From the NCBI GenBank assembly GCA_944323805.1, contig CALUTW010000004.1:1-64000 (forward strand): 64,000 bases of DNA. The letters are read 5' to 3'. This DNA is from an uncultured Bacteroidales bacterium (GTDB lineage: Bacteria > Bacteroidota > Bacteroidia > Bacteroidales > UBA932). The notes under the pieces are model-generated. The model did no database searches, was not told the origin of the DNA, and was given only the letters and a program-made list of their open reading frames with translations. Of this stretch, positions 57,221-64,000 are shown piece after piece. Position numbers and translations under genes: made by a program. Numbering within the stretch: position 1 is the first letter of the stretch; each line of letters starts with the position of its first letter.

Positions 57221-57253
57221 GTCCGTCCGCTGGATTAGTATTGTTTCCGGACG

Positions 57254-57284
57254 CAAAGTTATTAAATTTTACCACAAATATCAA
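57254..57284 (-). promoter_or_regulatory. Promoter of the LytTR gene
   Basis: On the minus strand TTG (57284-57282), 20 bases, TAACTTTG (57261-57254). It rules out the longer start of the LytTR frame. Confidence 0.65.
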
Positions 57285-57376
57285 GAATTCGCCACTGATA
57301 ACGGCATGTTCATGGAAATATTGCCACTTCCGGATAAAAATTGCCACAATAATTTTAATAAGACGAATATAGGACG

Positions 57377-57384
57377 TATTTTTG
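57377..57384 (+). promoter_or_regulatory. Probable -7 box of the fabH-fabZ operon
   Basis: TATTTTTG fits TAnnTTTG, 64 bases before fabH. The -33 position has ATTTTAAT rather than TTG. Confidence 0.45.
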
Positions 57385-57447
57385 TCTGGTTTTGAAGAGC
57401 GGACATAATCCGGACAAGACAAATTTCATTTAAAATATATCCAGAAA

Positions 57448-58395
57448 ATGAAAATCATAGGAACAGGGAGCGCGATTCCCAAGAAAATCGTGACGAACGA
57501 CATGCTGTCCGAATTCCTGGACACAAGCGACGCATGGATTTATCCGAGGACCGGTATCAAGCACAGGCACGTCATTTCTGACGAAAAACTGGAGGACCTT
57601 GCTGCCGAGGCGGCTGTAAAGGCTCTTGAGAATGCCGGGATGAAGGCAGAGGAACTTGACTACATCATCTGTTCGAATGTTGTAAATGAATATGTCACAC
57701 CTTCACTCAGCTGCATCATACAGGGCGCGATAGGAGCTACCTGTCCGTGCCTCGACATAAACTGCGCATGCGCAGGCTTCATGTACGCCCTTGATATCGC
57801 AGAGTCACACTACAAGGCCGGACGCGTCAAGAATGTCCTTATCGTATGTGCGGAAGAGCCTACGAGGATGACAAGCTGGAAAGACAGGAATGTATGCGTG
57901 CTGTTCGGGGACGGGGCCGGAGCCGCTGTCCTCAGCGAAGGCGACAACATAAAAGGTGTCAAGCTGTCTGCGGCAAGCGCGACAGACAAGCTGTACCAGA
58001 TACGCACACTCGAGCCTACACCTTATATTACAAAGGAAGAGCAGAGCATATCCCTCCAGATGAAGGGGCAGGATGTGTTCAAATTCGCCGTGAAGGCATC
58101 TTCCGGAGATATCAGGTACCTGCTTGACAAGCTCGGCATGACAGCCGATGACGTGGACCACTATCTGCTCCACCAGGCCAACATCCGTATCATCAGGGCC
58201 ATTGAGGAATATCTCGGACAGCCTGAGTCTAAATTCCCGACAAATGTGGAGACCCACGGGAACTCTTCGTCCGCAAGCTGCACTATCCTGCTCGATGAAT
58301 GCAACAGGAACGGAGTCATAAAGAGAGGCGAGACAATCGCAATGAGCGCCTTCGGAGCCGGATTCATCTCAGGCGCAGTCGTCATGGAGTGGTAA
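57448..58395 (+). CDS. fabH: 3-oxoacyl-ACP synthase III
   Basis: A 315-residue FabH, the condensing enzyme that starts fatty-acid synthesis from acyl-CoA and malonyl-ACP. The complete triad is visible: C108 in NCACAGF, H242 in LLHQANIRII and N272 in HGNSSSAS; TRMTSWKDRNVCVLFGDGAGA is the usual central block. It is first in fabH-fabK-fabF-fabZ. A second, more divergent FabH lies at 7384. The sequence CAGF replaces the more common CSGF. Confidence 0.92.
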   Translation: MKIIGTGSAIPKKIVTNDMLSEFLDTSDAWIYPRTGIKHRHVISDEKLEDLAAEAAVKALENAGMKAEELDYIICSNVVNEYVTPSLSCIIQGAIGATCPCLDINCACAGFMYALDIAESHYKAGRVKNVLIVCAEEPTRMTSWKDRNVCVLFGDGAGAAVLSEGDNIKGVKLSAASATDKLYQIRTLEPTPYITKEEQSISLQMKGQDVFKFAVKASSGDIRYLLDKLGMTADDVDHYLLHQANIRIIRAIEEYLGQPESKFPTNVETHGNSSSASCTILLDECNRNGVIKRGETIAMSAFGAGFISGAVVMEW

Positions 58396-58438
58396 ACGGA
58401 ACAGCCATTTCATTCAGCATAACATAAATCTGACAACA

Positions 58439-59383
58439 ATGATAAAAAGCAAAATCTGCGAAATACTCGGCATCAGGTACCCTCTCCTCCAGGGAGGAAT
58501 GGCGTGGGTGGCCGATGCATCCCTTGCATCAGCCGTCTCCAATGCCGGAGGACTTGGACTCATCTCCTCAATCAATGCCGGGACAGAAGCAGTCCGGAAT
58601 GAAATCCGCAAATGCAAGGAACTGACCGACAAGCCGTTCGGAGTAAACATCATGCTTCAGGCGCCAAATGCGGCTGAAGTCGCACAGATGGTAACCGAGG
58701 AAGGCATCAGAATCCTTACTACAGGTGCAGGCTCCCCTGCCCAGTATATGGAAGCATGGAAAGCTGCCGGAATCAAGGTAATCCCTGTTGTGGCTTCCGT
58801 AGCGCTCGCACTCAAGATGCAGTCTATCGGGGCTACCGCCGTAATCGCTGAAGGGGCGGAGTCCGGTGGCCATGTAGGGGAACTCCACACAATGGCCCTC
58901 GTACCTCAGGTAGTCGATGCCCTCGACATACCGGTCATAGCAGCCGGCGGCATAGGCGACGGAAGAGGTGTCGCAGCAGCCTTCATGCTCGGTGCCGACG
59001 GAGTCCAGGTTGCCACAAGATTCCTTGCGGCAGAGGAATGCACTGTCCACCAGAGCTACAAGGAGAAGATCATCAAGGCATCCGATATCTCGACTATCGT
59101 CACGGGAAAGACTCTCGGACATCCTGTACGTTCGCTCAAGACACCATTCTCAAACACATTCGCAAAGATGGAGGCAGACCCTGCCGTCACTCCTGAAGAG
59201 ATCCTGGCCTTCGGGACAGGAGCATTGCGCAAGGCTGTCAAGGAGGGCGACCCTAACGGAAGCTATATGGCCGGAGAATGTGCCGGGATGGTCAAGAGGA
59301 TCGAACCGGCAAAAGATATTGTCGAGGACCTTATCGGAGGTGCGGAAAAGCTTCTTGCTTCCGCTCCCGGCCTGCTGGCATAA
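58439..59383 (+). CDS. fabK: Enoyl-ACP reductase II (FabK, FMN-dependent)
   Basis: A 314-residue FMN-binding barrel of the FabK/nitronate monooxygenase family. The start GIRYPLLQGGMAWVADASLA, FGVNIMLQAPN, the catalytic histidine in AEGAESGGHVGE, and the phosphate/FMN loops IAAGGIGDGRGV and GADGVQVATRF are in place. Its position between fabH and fabF makes enoyl-ACP reduction (last step of each elongation round) the likely task rather than nitronate oxidation. FabK forms are insensitive to triclosan, as known for the family. Confidence 0.88.
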   Translation: MIKSKICEILGIRYPLLQGGMAWVADASLASAVSNAGGLGLISSINAGTEAVRNEIRKCKELTDKPFGVNIMLQAPNAAEVAQMVTEEGIRILTTGAGSPAQYMEAWKAAGIKVIPVVASVALALKMQSIGATAVIAEGAESGGHVGELHTMALVPQVVDALDIPVIAAGGIGDGRGVAAAFMLGADGVQVATRFLAAEECTVHQSYKEKIIKASDISTIVTGKTLGHPVRSLKTPFSNTFAKMEADPAVTPEEILAFGTGALRKAVKEGDPNGSYMAGECAGMVKRIEPAKDIVEDLIGGAEKLLASAPGLLA

Positions 59384-59434
59384 TCAATCATAAAAAAGTA
59401 ACACCACACAACCAAATCATCAAACAGGACGAAT

Positions 59435-60688
59435 ATGGACAAAAGAGTAGTAATAACCGGAATGGGAGCCATCACTCCCGTAGGGAACAGTGTTGCAGAA
59501 TTCTGGAACAACATTGTCAACGGGGTCTGCGGAATAGGCCTGATACAGGAATTCCCTACTGACGATCTCCCGGCCAAGGTTGCCGGAGAAGTCAAGAACT
59601 TCAATCCTGCGGACTACGGTATCGAACCGGCATTCGCAAGAAAACAGGACAAATTCTCTGTCTTCGCCGTTGCAGCTGCAAACGAGGCAATCAGACAGTC
59701 CGGACTTGTGGCATCGGAAGGAGAAGACGGGAATATCGACCCTATGCGTTTCGGTGTATATGTAGGCTCCGGCATCGGAGGCTTCAACACCCAGTACAAG
59801 GAAAGCGAGAAGATGATAAAGGACGGGGCAAAATGGATTTCCCCTCTCTTCATCCCTACAATGATTGCAAACATGGCAGCAGGCAACATAGCCATCCGCC
59901 ACAATCTCTGCGGGCCTTGCGTGCCTGTAGTCACTGCATGTGCAACTTCGACACACACCGTAGGAGAGGCCTACAGGGCCATCAAGCACGGATATGCTGA
60001 CGCTATTATTGCCGGAGGTGCTGAAGCTGCCACCATTCCGCTCGGAATTGCAGGCTTTGCAAACGCAAAGGCACTTTCGAGGTCTGAGGACCCTGACTAT
60101 GCATCACTTCCTTTCAATGCGAACAGAGGTGGCTTCGTCATGGCTGAAGGCGCCGGAATGCTTGTCCTCGAGGAATATGAGCATGCAAAGGCAAGAGGAG
60201 CGAATATCATCGCTGAAATCTGCGGCTACGGGAATACCTGCGACGCATATCACATGACTGCACCGAGATCGGACTGCAAGACACAGTCTGCCGCCATCAA
60301 GGAAGCTCTCGATGAGGCAGGATACAATTCTTCGGATGTACTCCACATCAATGCCCACGGTACAGGTACAAGCCTCAACGACTCACTCGAGACCAAGTCA
60401 TTCAAGATGGCTCTCGGGGACGATGCATACAAGGCCCACATCTGCTCTACGAAGTCCATGACAGGACACATGCTCGGAGCGACAGGTGCGGTAGAGGCAA
60501 TCGCAGCAGTACTTGCACTTACAAACGGCATAGTGCCTCCGACTATCCACCTCGATACTCCAGACCCTGAATGTGACCTCAACTACACTCCTAACAAGGC
60601 CGAGAAGGTTGACCTGACAATAGCGATTTCCGACTCTCTCGGATTCGGAGGACATAACGGATGCGTTGCCTTCAGGAAAGTTGAATAA
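59435..60688 (+). CDS. fabF: 3-oxoacyl-ACP synthase II
   Basis: A 417-residue elongating condensing enzyme. The catalytic residues are C169 (VTACATSTHT), H308 (NAHGTGT) and H345 (SMTGHMLGATG). Length is normal for FabF (about 412). The N-terminus RVVITGMGAITPVGNSV is canonical. It is 51 bases after fabK and 41 bases before fabZ. No acpP is next to it, though acpP-fabF is a common pairing. Confidence 0.95.
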   Translation: MDKRVVITGMGAITPVGNSVAEFWNNIVNGVCGIGLIQEFPTDDLPAKVAGEVKNFNPADYGIEPAFARKQDKFSVFAVAAANEAIRQSGLVASEGEDGNIDPMRFGVYVGSGIGGFNTQYKESEKMIKDGAKWISPLFIPTMIANMAAGNIAIRHNLCGPCVPVVTACATSTHTVGEAYRAIKHGYADAIIAGGAEAATIPLGIAGFANAKALSRSEDPDYASLPFNANRGGFVMAEGAGMLVLEEYEHAKARGANIIAEICGYGNTCDAYHMTAPRSDCKTQSAAIKEALDEAGYNSSDVLHINAHGTGTSLNDSLETKSFKMALGDDAYKAHICSTKSMTGHMLGATGAVEAIAAVLALTNGIVPPTIHLDTPDPECDLNYTPNKAEKVDLTIAISDSLGFGGHNGCVAFRKVE

Positions 60689-60729
60689 CAGACACAAAAG
60701 TACAGAAACCTGATCCAAAACCAACAGAA

Positions 60730-61155
60730 ATGAACAGAGAAGAACTTAAAGAATACCTGCCGCACCGTGAGCCGATGCTTCTCGTCGATGAGATAGAAAT
60801 CGATGAGGAAGGAATTGCCCATGCGAAGTACAGGATCAGAGAAGATGAATTCTTCTGCAGGGGACATTTTCCCGGCAACCCTATAGTTCCGGGGGTAATC
60901 CAGTGCGAGATTATGGCCCAGAGCTGCGCCCTTCTCGTAAAGGACGAGCTTAAAGGCCGTACCACCCTCTACAGCGGCATCGACAATGTCCGGTTCAAGA
61001 ATATTGTCCGCCCCGGGGATGTCTGCGAGATCACTGCAAAGCTTACAGGACGCAGAGGGATGCTCTTCTTCACGGAGGCGACCCTCAAGGTAAACGGAAA
61101 GCTGTGCTGCAAAGGAAATCTCTCATTCGCACTTGTCGACAACAAGAACGAATAA
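60730..61155 (+). CDS. fabZ: 3-hydroxyacyl-ACP dehydratase
   Basis: A 141-residue single-hotdog dehydratase. The catalytic histidine and glutamate are H46 and E60 in GHFPGNPIVPGVIQCEIMAQ; PHREPMLLVDEI is the family N-terminus. Bacteroidetes often have FabZ fused to LpxC; this one is separate and belongs to the fab operon, so it serves chain elongation. It is the last gene before the hairpin at 61198-61236. Confidence 0.93.
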   Translation: MNREELKEYLPHREPMLLVDEIEIDEEGIAHAKYRIREDEFFCRGHFPGNPIVPGVIQCEIMAQSCALLVKDELKGRTTLYSGIDNVRFKNIVRPGDVCEITAKLTGRRGMLFFTEATLKVNGKLCCKGNLSFALVDNKNE

Positions 61156-61197
61156 CAGGCTGAAATATTGAAGTCTCCGATGGAGACGAATAAAGAG

Positions 61198-61236
61198 AGA
61201 GACTGTGTCAAAATGGTAAATTTTGGCGCAGTCTCT
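61198..61236. terminator. Long bidirectional hairpin between fabZ and the thioesterase gene
   Basis: AGAGACTGTGTCAAAAT (61198-61214) pairs with ATTTTGGCGCAGTCTCT (61220-61236) over 17 positions including two G-U pairs, with a GGTAA loop. T tails are short (CTCTTTAT) on both strands. It sits between convergent genes and probably ends both transcripts. A small extra hairpin (GTCTCC-GAT-GGAGAC, 61173-61187) lies just before it. Confidence 0.7.
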
Positions 61237-61257
61237 TTATGATGACTGTATTCCGCC

Positions 61258-61740
61258 TTACTGCTCGTCTTCGGTACTGCATCCGGAGAAATAGAAATCG
61301 GATGCCGACTTCTCCCGGCTGAAACAGTAGTACACCATGGACGCCTCCGAGCAGATTTCCCCGCCATATTCAATCCTGGCATCTATGAATGCAAGATTCC
61401 TTTTCACTTCCCTGACATGAGCCCTGACCTCGACAGTGACATCGGGACCTGTCGGCACGGGACGGTGGAACCGTATGTCAAGCCTTGTCGTCATGCCTGC
61501 ACACTGGAGTTTCCTCGCAACAGCCCACGCCGCAATCTCATCCATCAATGTGGACTGGATGCCGCCATGCAATGTATGGAGCCATCCCTGATAGTCATCG
61601 GAAGATTTCCACAGGGAGACTATGTCGTCCCCGTCCTCATAGAATTCCATTTTCAGCCCATAGCGGTTGCCGGGGGCGCATCCGAAGCAATTATAGCCGT
61701 CCTTGACAAGGTCCAGCCACGGATTGATTATCTTTTTCAT
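61258..61740 (-). CDS. PaaI-type hotdog thioesterase
   Basis: A 160-residue single-domain acyl-CoA thioesterase-like protein. The family core is HTLHGGIQSTLMDEIAAWAV (HGG and the acidic residue on the central helix), with TTRLDIRFHRPVPTG in the following strand. The N-terminus NCFGCAPGNRYGLKM holds a CxxC pair seen in this subgroup. It is convergent with the fab operon across the hairpin, and 49 bases downstream of queF on the same strand. Substrate is unknown; a link to the fab genes is only by proximity. Confidence 0.85.
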   Translation of the reverse strand: MKKIINPWLDLVKDGYNCFGCAPGNRYGLKMEFYEDGDDIVSLWKSSDDYQGWLHTLHGGIQSTLMDEIAAWAVARKLQCAGMTTRLDIRFHRPVPTGPDVTVEVRAHVREVKRNLAFIDARIEYGGEICSEASMVYYCFSREKSASDFYFSGCSTEDEQ

Positions 61741-61789
61741 ATGTCAGATTTTCTGCCTGCAGGGGCAAAGATAGTCAAAAGGCAGGATA

Positions 61790-62248
61790 TTACCGGTATT
61801 CCGACATCCGTTTTTCGGCGAGGTGCTCATACTTTGTCCCCGGCCGCCCGTAATTGGCATACGGATATATGGATATCCCTCCCCTTGGCGTAAAAAGCCC
61901 TGTCACTTCGATGTATTTCGGGTCCATAAGCCTTATCAGGTCCTTCATGATCCTGTTGACGCAATCCTCATGAAAATCCCCATGGTTCCTGAAACTGAAA
62001 AGGTACAGTTTCAGGCTCTTGCTCTCCACCATCCTTTCGTCCGGGATATAGCTGATCCTGATCTCAGCGAAGTCAGGCTGTCCCGTAATCGGACACAGGC
62101 TTGTGAATTCCGGGCAATTGAACCTTACCCAGTAATCATTCTCGCGGTGTCTGTTCTCAAAGGTCTCAAGCACCTCAGGTGCATAGTCGCTCCTGTATTC
62201 CGTCTTCCTGCCGAGCGACTTCAGCCCTTCATTTTCTCTTGTCTCCAT
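61790..62248 (-). CDS. queF: NADPH-dependent 7-cyano-7-deazaguanine (preQ0) reductase
   Basis: A 152-residue unimodular (type I) QueF reducing the nitrile of preQ0 to preQ1. The thioimide-forming cysteine is in [14 protein letters not shown], and the substrate-binding QueF motif [20 protein letters not shown] is complete. The frame is open upstream to 62302, but the ATG at 62248 ([13 protein letters not shown]) lies 25 bases after the queC stop and matches family starts. It is the last gene of yhhQ-queC-queF. Confidence 0.95.
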   Translation of the reverse strand: METRENEGLKSLGRKTEYRSDYAPEVLETFENRHRENDYWVRFNCPEFTSLCPITGQPDFAEIRISYIPDERMVESKSLKLYLFSFRNHGDFHEDCVNRIMKDLIRLMDPKYIEVTGLFTPRGGISIYPYANYGRPGTKYEHLAEKRMSEYR

Positions 62249-62273
62249 AATGTCTGTAATTGTGATTATTCCT

Positions 62274-62948
62274 CTATCTGGCATCTGCATGCCTTTCCGC
62301 AAGATATTTCTCCAGCCCGGCCTTGCGCAACCGGCATGCCGGACAATGCCCGCAGCCGTCTCCCGGAATCCCGTTATAGCATGTCAGGGTCTCCTTCCTT
62401 ATGATGTCCATGACCCCGAGACTGTCTGCCAGTGCCCATGTCTGCGCCTTGTCGAGCCACATCAGAGGGGTATGTATTACAAACTGCTCATCCATGGCAA
62501 GATTCAGTGTCACATTGAGCGACCTTATAAACGAATCCCGGCAGTCGGGGTATCCGCTGTAGTCTGTCTGCGATACGCCAGTAACGATATTCATTATCCC
62601 GTGTTCCCTTGCCCATACAGCGGCAATGCCCAGAAAAAACATGTTCCGTCCCGGGACAAATGTGTTGGGGAAGCTGTCGGCAGGCTTTTCAGCGTCCATC
62701 TCAATGGAAGTATCAGTGAGAGCATTCTCGCCGAGTCTTCCGATCAGGGATACGTCCATGAGATTGAAGTCAGTGCCTGCCTTTGCCGCCAGACTGCGTG
62801 CCATATCCACTTCAAGGCTATGCTTCTGCCCATAGGTAAATGTTATCGTATGGACTTCCCTGAATTGTTCCAGTGCCCAGTAGAGGCATGTCGTTGAATC
62901 CTGCCCTCCGCTGAATACAACGAGGGCCTTGTCTTTGTCAAGTTGCAT
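62274..62948 (-). CDS. queC: 7-cyano-7-deazaguanine synthase
   Basis: A 224-residue ATP-dependent enzyme making preQ0 from 7-carboxy-7-deazaguanine and ammonia. The PP-loop is [11 protein letters not shown] near the start; the zinc-binding cysteines are in [16 protein letters not shown]. The ATG at 62948 is chosen over one 36 bases upstream because it directly precedes the conserved KALVVFSGG. queD and queE are not in this window. It lies 50 bases after the transporter gene. Confidence 0.95.
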   Translation of the reverse strand: MQLDKDKALVVFSGGQDSTTCLYWALEQFREVHTITFTYGQKHSLEVDMARSLAAKAGTDFNLMDVSLIGRLGENALTDTSIEMDAEKPADSFPNTFVPGRNMFFLGIAAVWAREHGIMNIVTGVSQTDYSGYPDCRDSFIRSLNVTLNLAMDEQFVIHTPLMWLDKAQTWALADSLGVMDIIRKETLTCYNGIPGDGCGHCPACRLRKAGLEKYLAERHADAR

Positions 62949-62998
62949 GATATTGATTTTTATAGATGTCAGATAAGCCGGCATTCCGGCAAGTCATG

Positions 62999-63715
62999 TC
63001 AGATATCGGTAATCCTGAACGGATTGTACGAGATTCCCCTGTCAAAGGTATCCGTGCCCTCGTACTTTTTCACAGACCTGACGACAATGGCTGTCACAGG
63101 AAGGATCACTATCTCGTAGACAGTCTTCAGCACAATCTGCAGAACCATTAGTCTGAGCATGTTATCCCAGCCTATCCCCCAGAATGCAATCGGGAAGAAT
63201 ATAAGGGAATCTACAGTCTCGCCGCATACTGAGGATACCACAGCCCTCACGGAGAAGCGCCTGCCCCCGGAAGAGACCTTCATTATGCTCATTATCCACG
63301 CATTTACCGTGGACCCGGAAAGGAATGCGAGAAGGGAGGCCAGTGTAACACGCGGCGCAAGGGCAAAGATATAGTCAAAATGCTCGCCACCGTCCCAGAA
63401 ATCCGCTGCCGGAAGCAACCTGACAATCTGAGCCATTACCACCACGAAGAAATTCATGGCAAAGCCTGTCCAGATGACAAGCCTGGCCTTACGGTAGCCC
63501 CACACTTCCACTATGCAGTCATTGATGATATAGGAAACCGGGAAAATGAGCACACCCCCTGTCAATGCAAGAGGTCCTGCCTCAAAGACCTTTGTCTCGA
63601 AAAGATTGGATGCTATCAGGCACACATTGAAAACTATGGCCATCAGCACAAACGGTACGGACAGCATCACTCGCTGTCGCGGGGCCTCGGCCCCTTGAAT
63701 CTGATTTATTTTCAT
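62999..63715 (-). CDS. yhhQ: Queuosine precursor transporter (YhhQ family)
   Basis: A 238-residue membrane protein with about six segments of the YhhQ/QPTR family (FVLMAIVFNVCLIASNLFE, LTGGVLIFPVSYIINDCIVE, VWGYRKARLVIWTGFAMN). The family residues VSYIINDCIVEVWGYRKAR and SSVCGETVDSLIFFPIAF are intact. It imports preQ0/preQ1. The ATG at 63715 lies just after the preQ1 riboswitch, which contains its ribosome-binding region; the open frame further upstream (to 63811) would run through the riboswitch and is rejected. Confidence 0.93.
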   Translation of the reverse strand: MKINQIQGAEAPRQRVMLSVPFVLMAIVFNVCLIASNLFETKVFEAGPLALTGGVLIFPVSYIINDCIVEVWGYRKARLVIWTGFAMNFFVVVMAQIVRLLPAADFWDGGEHFDYIFALAPRVTLASLLAFLSGSTVNAWIMSIMKVSSGGRRFSVRAVVSSVCGETVDSLIFFPIAFWGIGWDNMLRLMVLQIVLKTVYEIVILPVTAIVVRSVKKYEGTDTFDRGISYNPFRITDI

Positions 63716-63718
63716 CTT

Positions 63719-63749
63719 CTTGTTTTTTAAGTGGTTACCAAGCACACTG
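63719..63749 (-). promoter_or_regulatory. preQ1-I riboswitch
   Basis: On the minus strand: P1 AGTG (63748-63745) with CACT (63733-63730); P2 CTTG (63742-63739) with CAAG (63722-63719); the loop GTAAC (63738-63734) with the cytosine that pairs with preQ1; and the A-rich linker TAAAAAA (63729-63723). This is the H-type pseudoknot of class I preQ1 riboswitches, close to the Thermoanaerobacter tengcongensis form (GTAACC... and ...AACAAG). The yhhQ ATG follows four bases after P2, so binding should block translation initiation. Confidence 0.85.
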
Positions 63750-63758
63750 ATTAATATT

Positions 63759-64000
63759 TCAAATATCTGTTCCGGACGCTGCCATGGTGTCTGCCAGAAG
63801 CATGCGTTCAAGGCTCCTGCCCAGCAGGCGTCTCGGGACTCTTGACGGACCGGGAGAAAAGTCCACCAGGTCCGGGCCTACCATGATACATCTCATGGAA
63901 GCTTCCGATGCAGCCCGAATTCCGGTCATGGAATCCTCGACCGCCACAGCCTGACCGGCATCAAGACCCGTCAGCTCCAATGCCTTCAGATATGGCTCGG
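63759..64000 (-). CDS. HAD-family hydrolase, beta-phosphoglucomutase type (partial)
   Basis: Only the C-terminal 80 or so residues are in the window; the gene continues past the right edge. The frame reads PYLKALELTGLDAGQAVAVE followed by DSMTGIRAASEASMRCIMVG, the motif III/IV region of HAD subfamily IA enzymes such as beta-phosphoglucomutase or sugar-phosphate phosphatases. The stop lies nine bases before the preQ1 riboswitch, so it may be upstream in the same transcript or hold the que promoter. Confidence 0.8.
   Translation of the reverse strand, partial: EPYLKALELTGLDAGQAVAVEDSMTGIRAASEASMRCIMVGPDLVDFSPGPSRVPRRLLGRSLERMLLADTMAASGTDI

Noticed and set aside
57221..57256. Longer start of the LytTR gene
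   Set aside because: It would begin with TTG inside the -7 promoter box at 57254-57261.
63759..63980. A short gene starting at TTG 63980
   Set aside because: The frame continues without a stop to the window edge with matching HAD motifs, so this is the end of a longer gene.

Overview
This window is chromosomal DNA from a member of the order Bacteroidales. The evidence is the promoter style (TTG/TTTG about 19 bases ahead of a TAnnTTTG -7 box), the V-type ATPase operon with a DUF2764 gene, the LacI/Kdg/Kdu/Uxa hexuronate genes, membrane-anchored AraC and LytTR regulators, DUF4293, DUF4861 and TonB-domain proteins, and mostly weak Shine-Dalgarno sites. A Rikenellaceae- or Alistipes-like gut lineage would fit, but the genus cannot be fixed from the sequence. 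Coding density is high: no gene-free stretch reaches 300 bases, and no phage, insertion sequence or CRISPR array was seen.

Region 1 (1-4,700): a LacI-type regulator divergent from kdgK-eda-MFS transporter (2-keto-3-deoxygluconate kinase, KDPG aldolase, hexuronate importer). Region 2 (4,700-12,200): grpE-dnaJ, rplS with tRNA-Arg(ACG), a FabH-like synthase, rpmE type B, a divergent NamZ/DUF1343 protein translationally coupled to glmM, a DMT/DUF486 membrane protein and tRNA-Glu(CTC). Region 3 (12,280-19,890): a complete-looking V-ATPase operon E-DUF2764-A-B-D-I-K with a very good promoter, ending in a strong terminator; its K subunit carries the residues of sodium-binding rotors. Region 4 (19,900-32,140): sulfatase, GH3 glycosidase, DUF4861 lipoprotein, kduD, kduI, uxaA and uxaB on the minus strand, and divergent uxaC. 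Together with region 1 this gives the route from galacturonate or glucuronate (Uxa arm) and unsaturated uronates (Kdu arm) to KDG and then pyruvate plus glyceraldehyde 3-phosphate. Three copies of an 18-base inverted-repeat site (1232, 27402, 30493) tie both halves into one predicted LacI regulon.

Region 5 (32,140-42,940): an esterase, ettA, a membrane AraC regulator, and a tightly packed operon SPOR lipoprotein, M28-like/TonB fusion, leuS, yitT, yitT. The M28 domain has lost most of its metal ligands. Region 6 (43,060-57,220): capA, phoH, a TPR protein, gyrA, a ClpC-type ATPase, an HAD phosphatase, an AI-2E family exporter, an esterase, uridine phosphorylase, DUF4293 and a LytTR regulator. 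Region 7 (57,400-61,240): fabH-fabK-fabF-fabZ, a short fatty-acid elongation operon without ACP, fabD or fabG. Region 8 (61,258-64,000): a PaaI thioesterase, and yhhQ-queC-queF for queuosine precursor uptake and synthesis, preceded by a preQ1-I riboswitch; the window ends inside an HAD hydrolase.

The most unusual signals are a small family of structured repeats lying 22-35 bases after stop codons in the sense orientation (conserved core, arms that differ but stay paired), the pseudo-peptidase/TonB fusion in a leuS operon, and the cytoplasmic NamZ-like protein coupled to GlmM.
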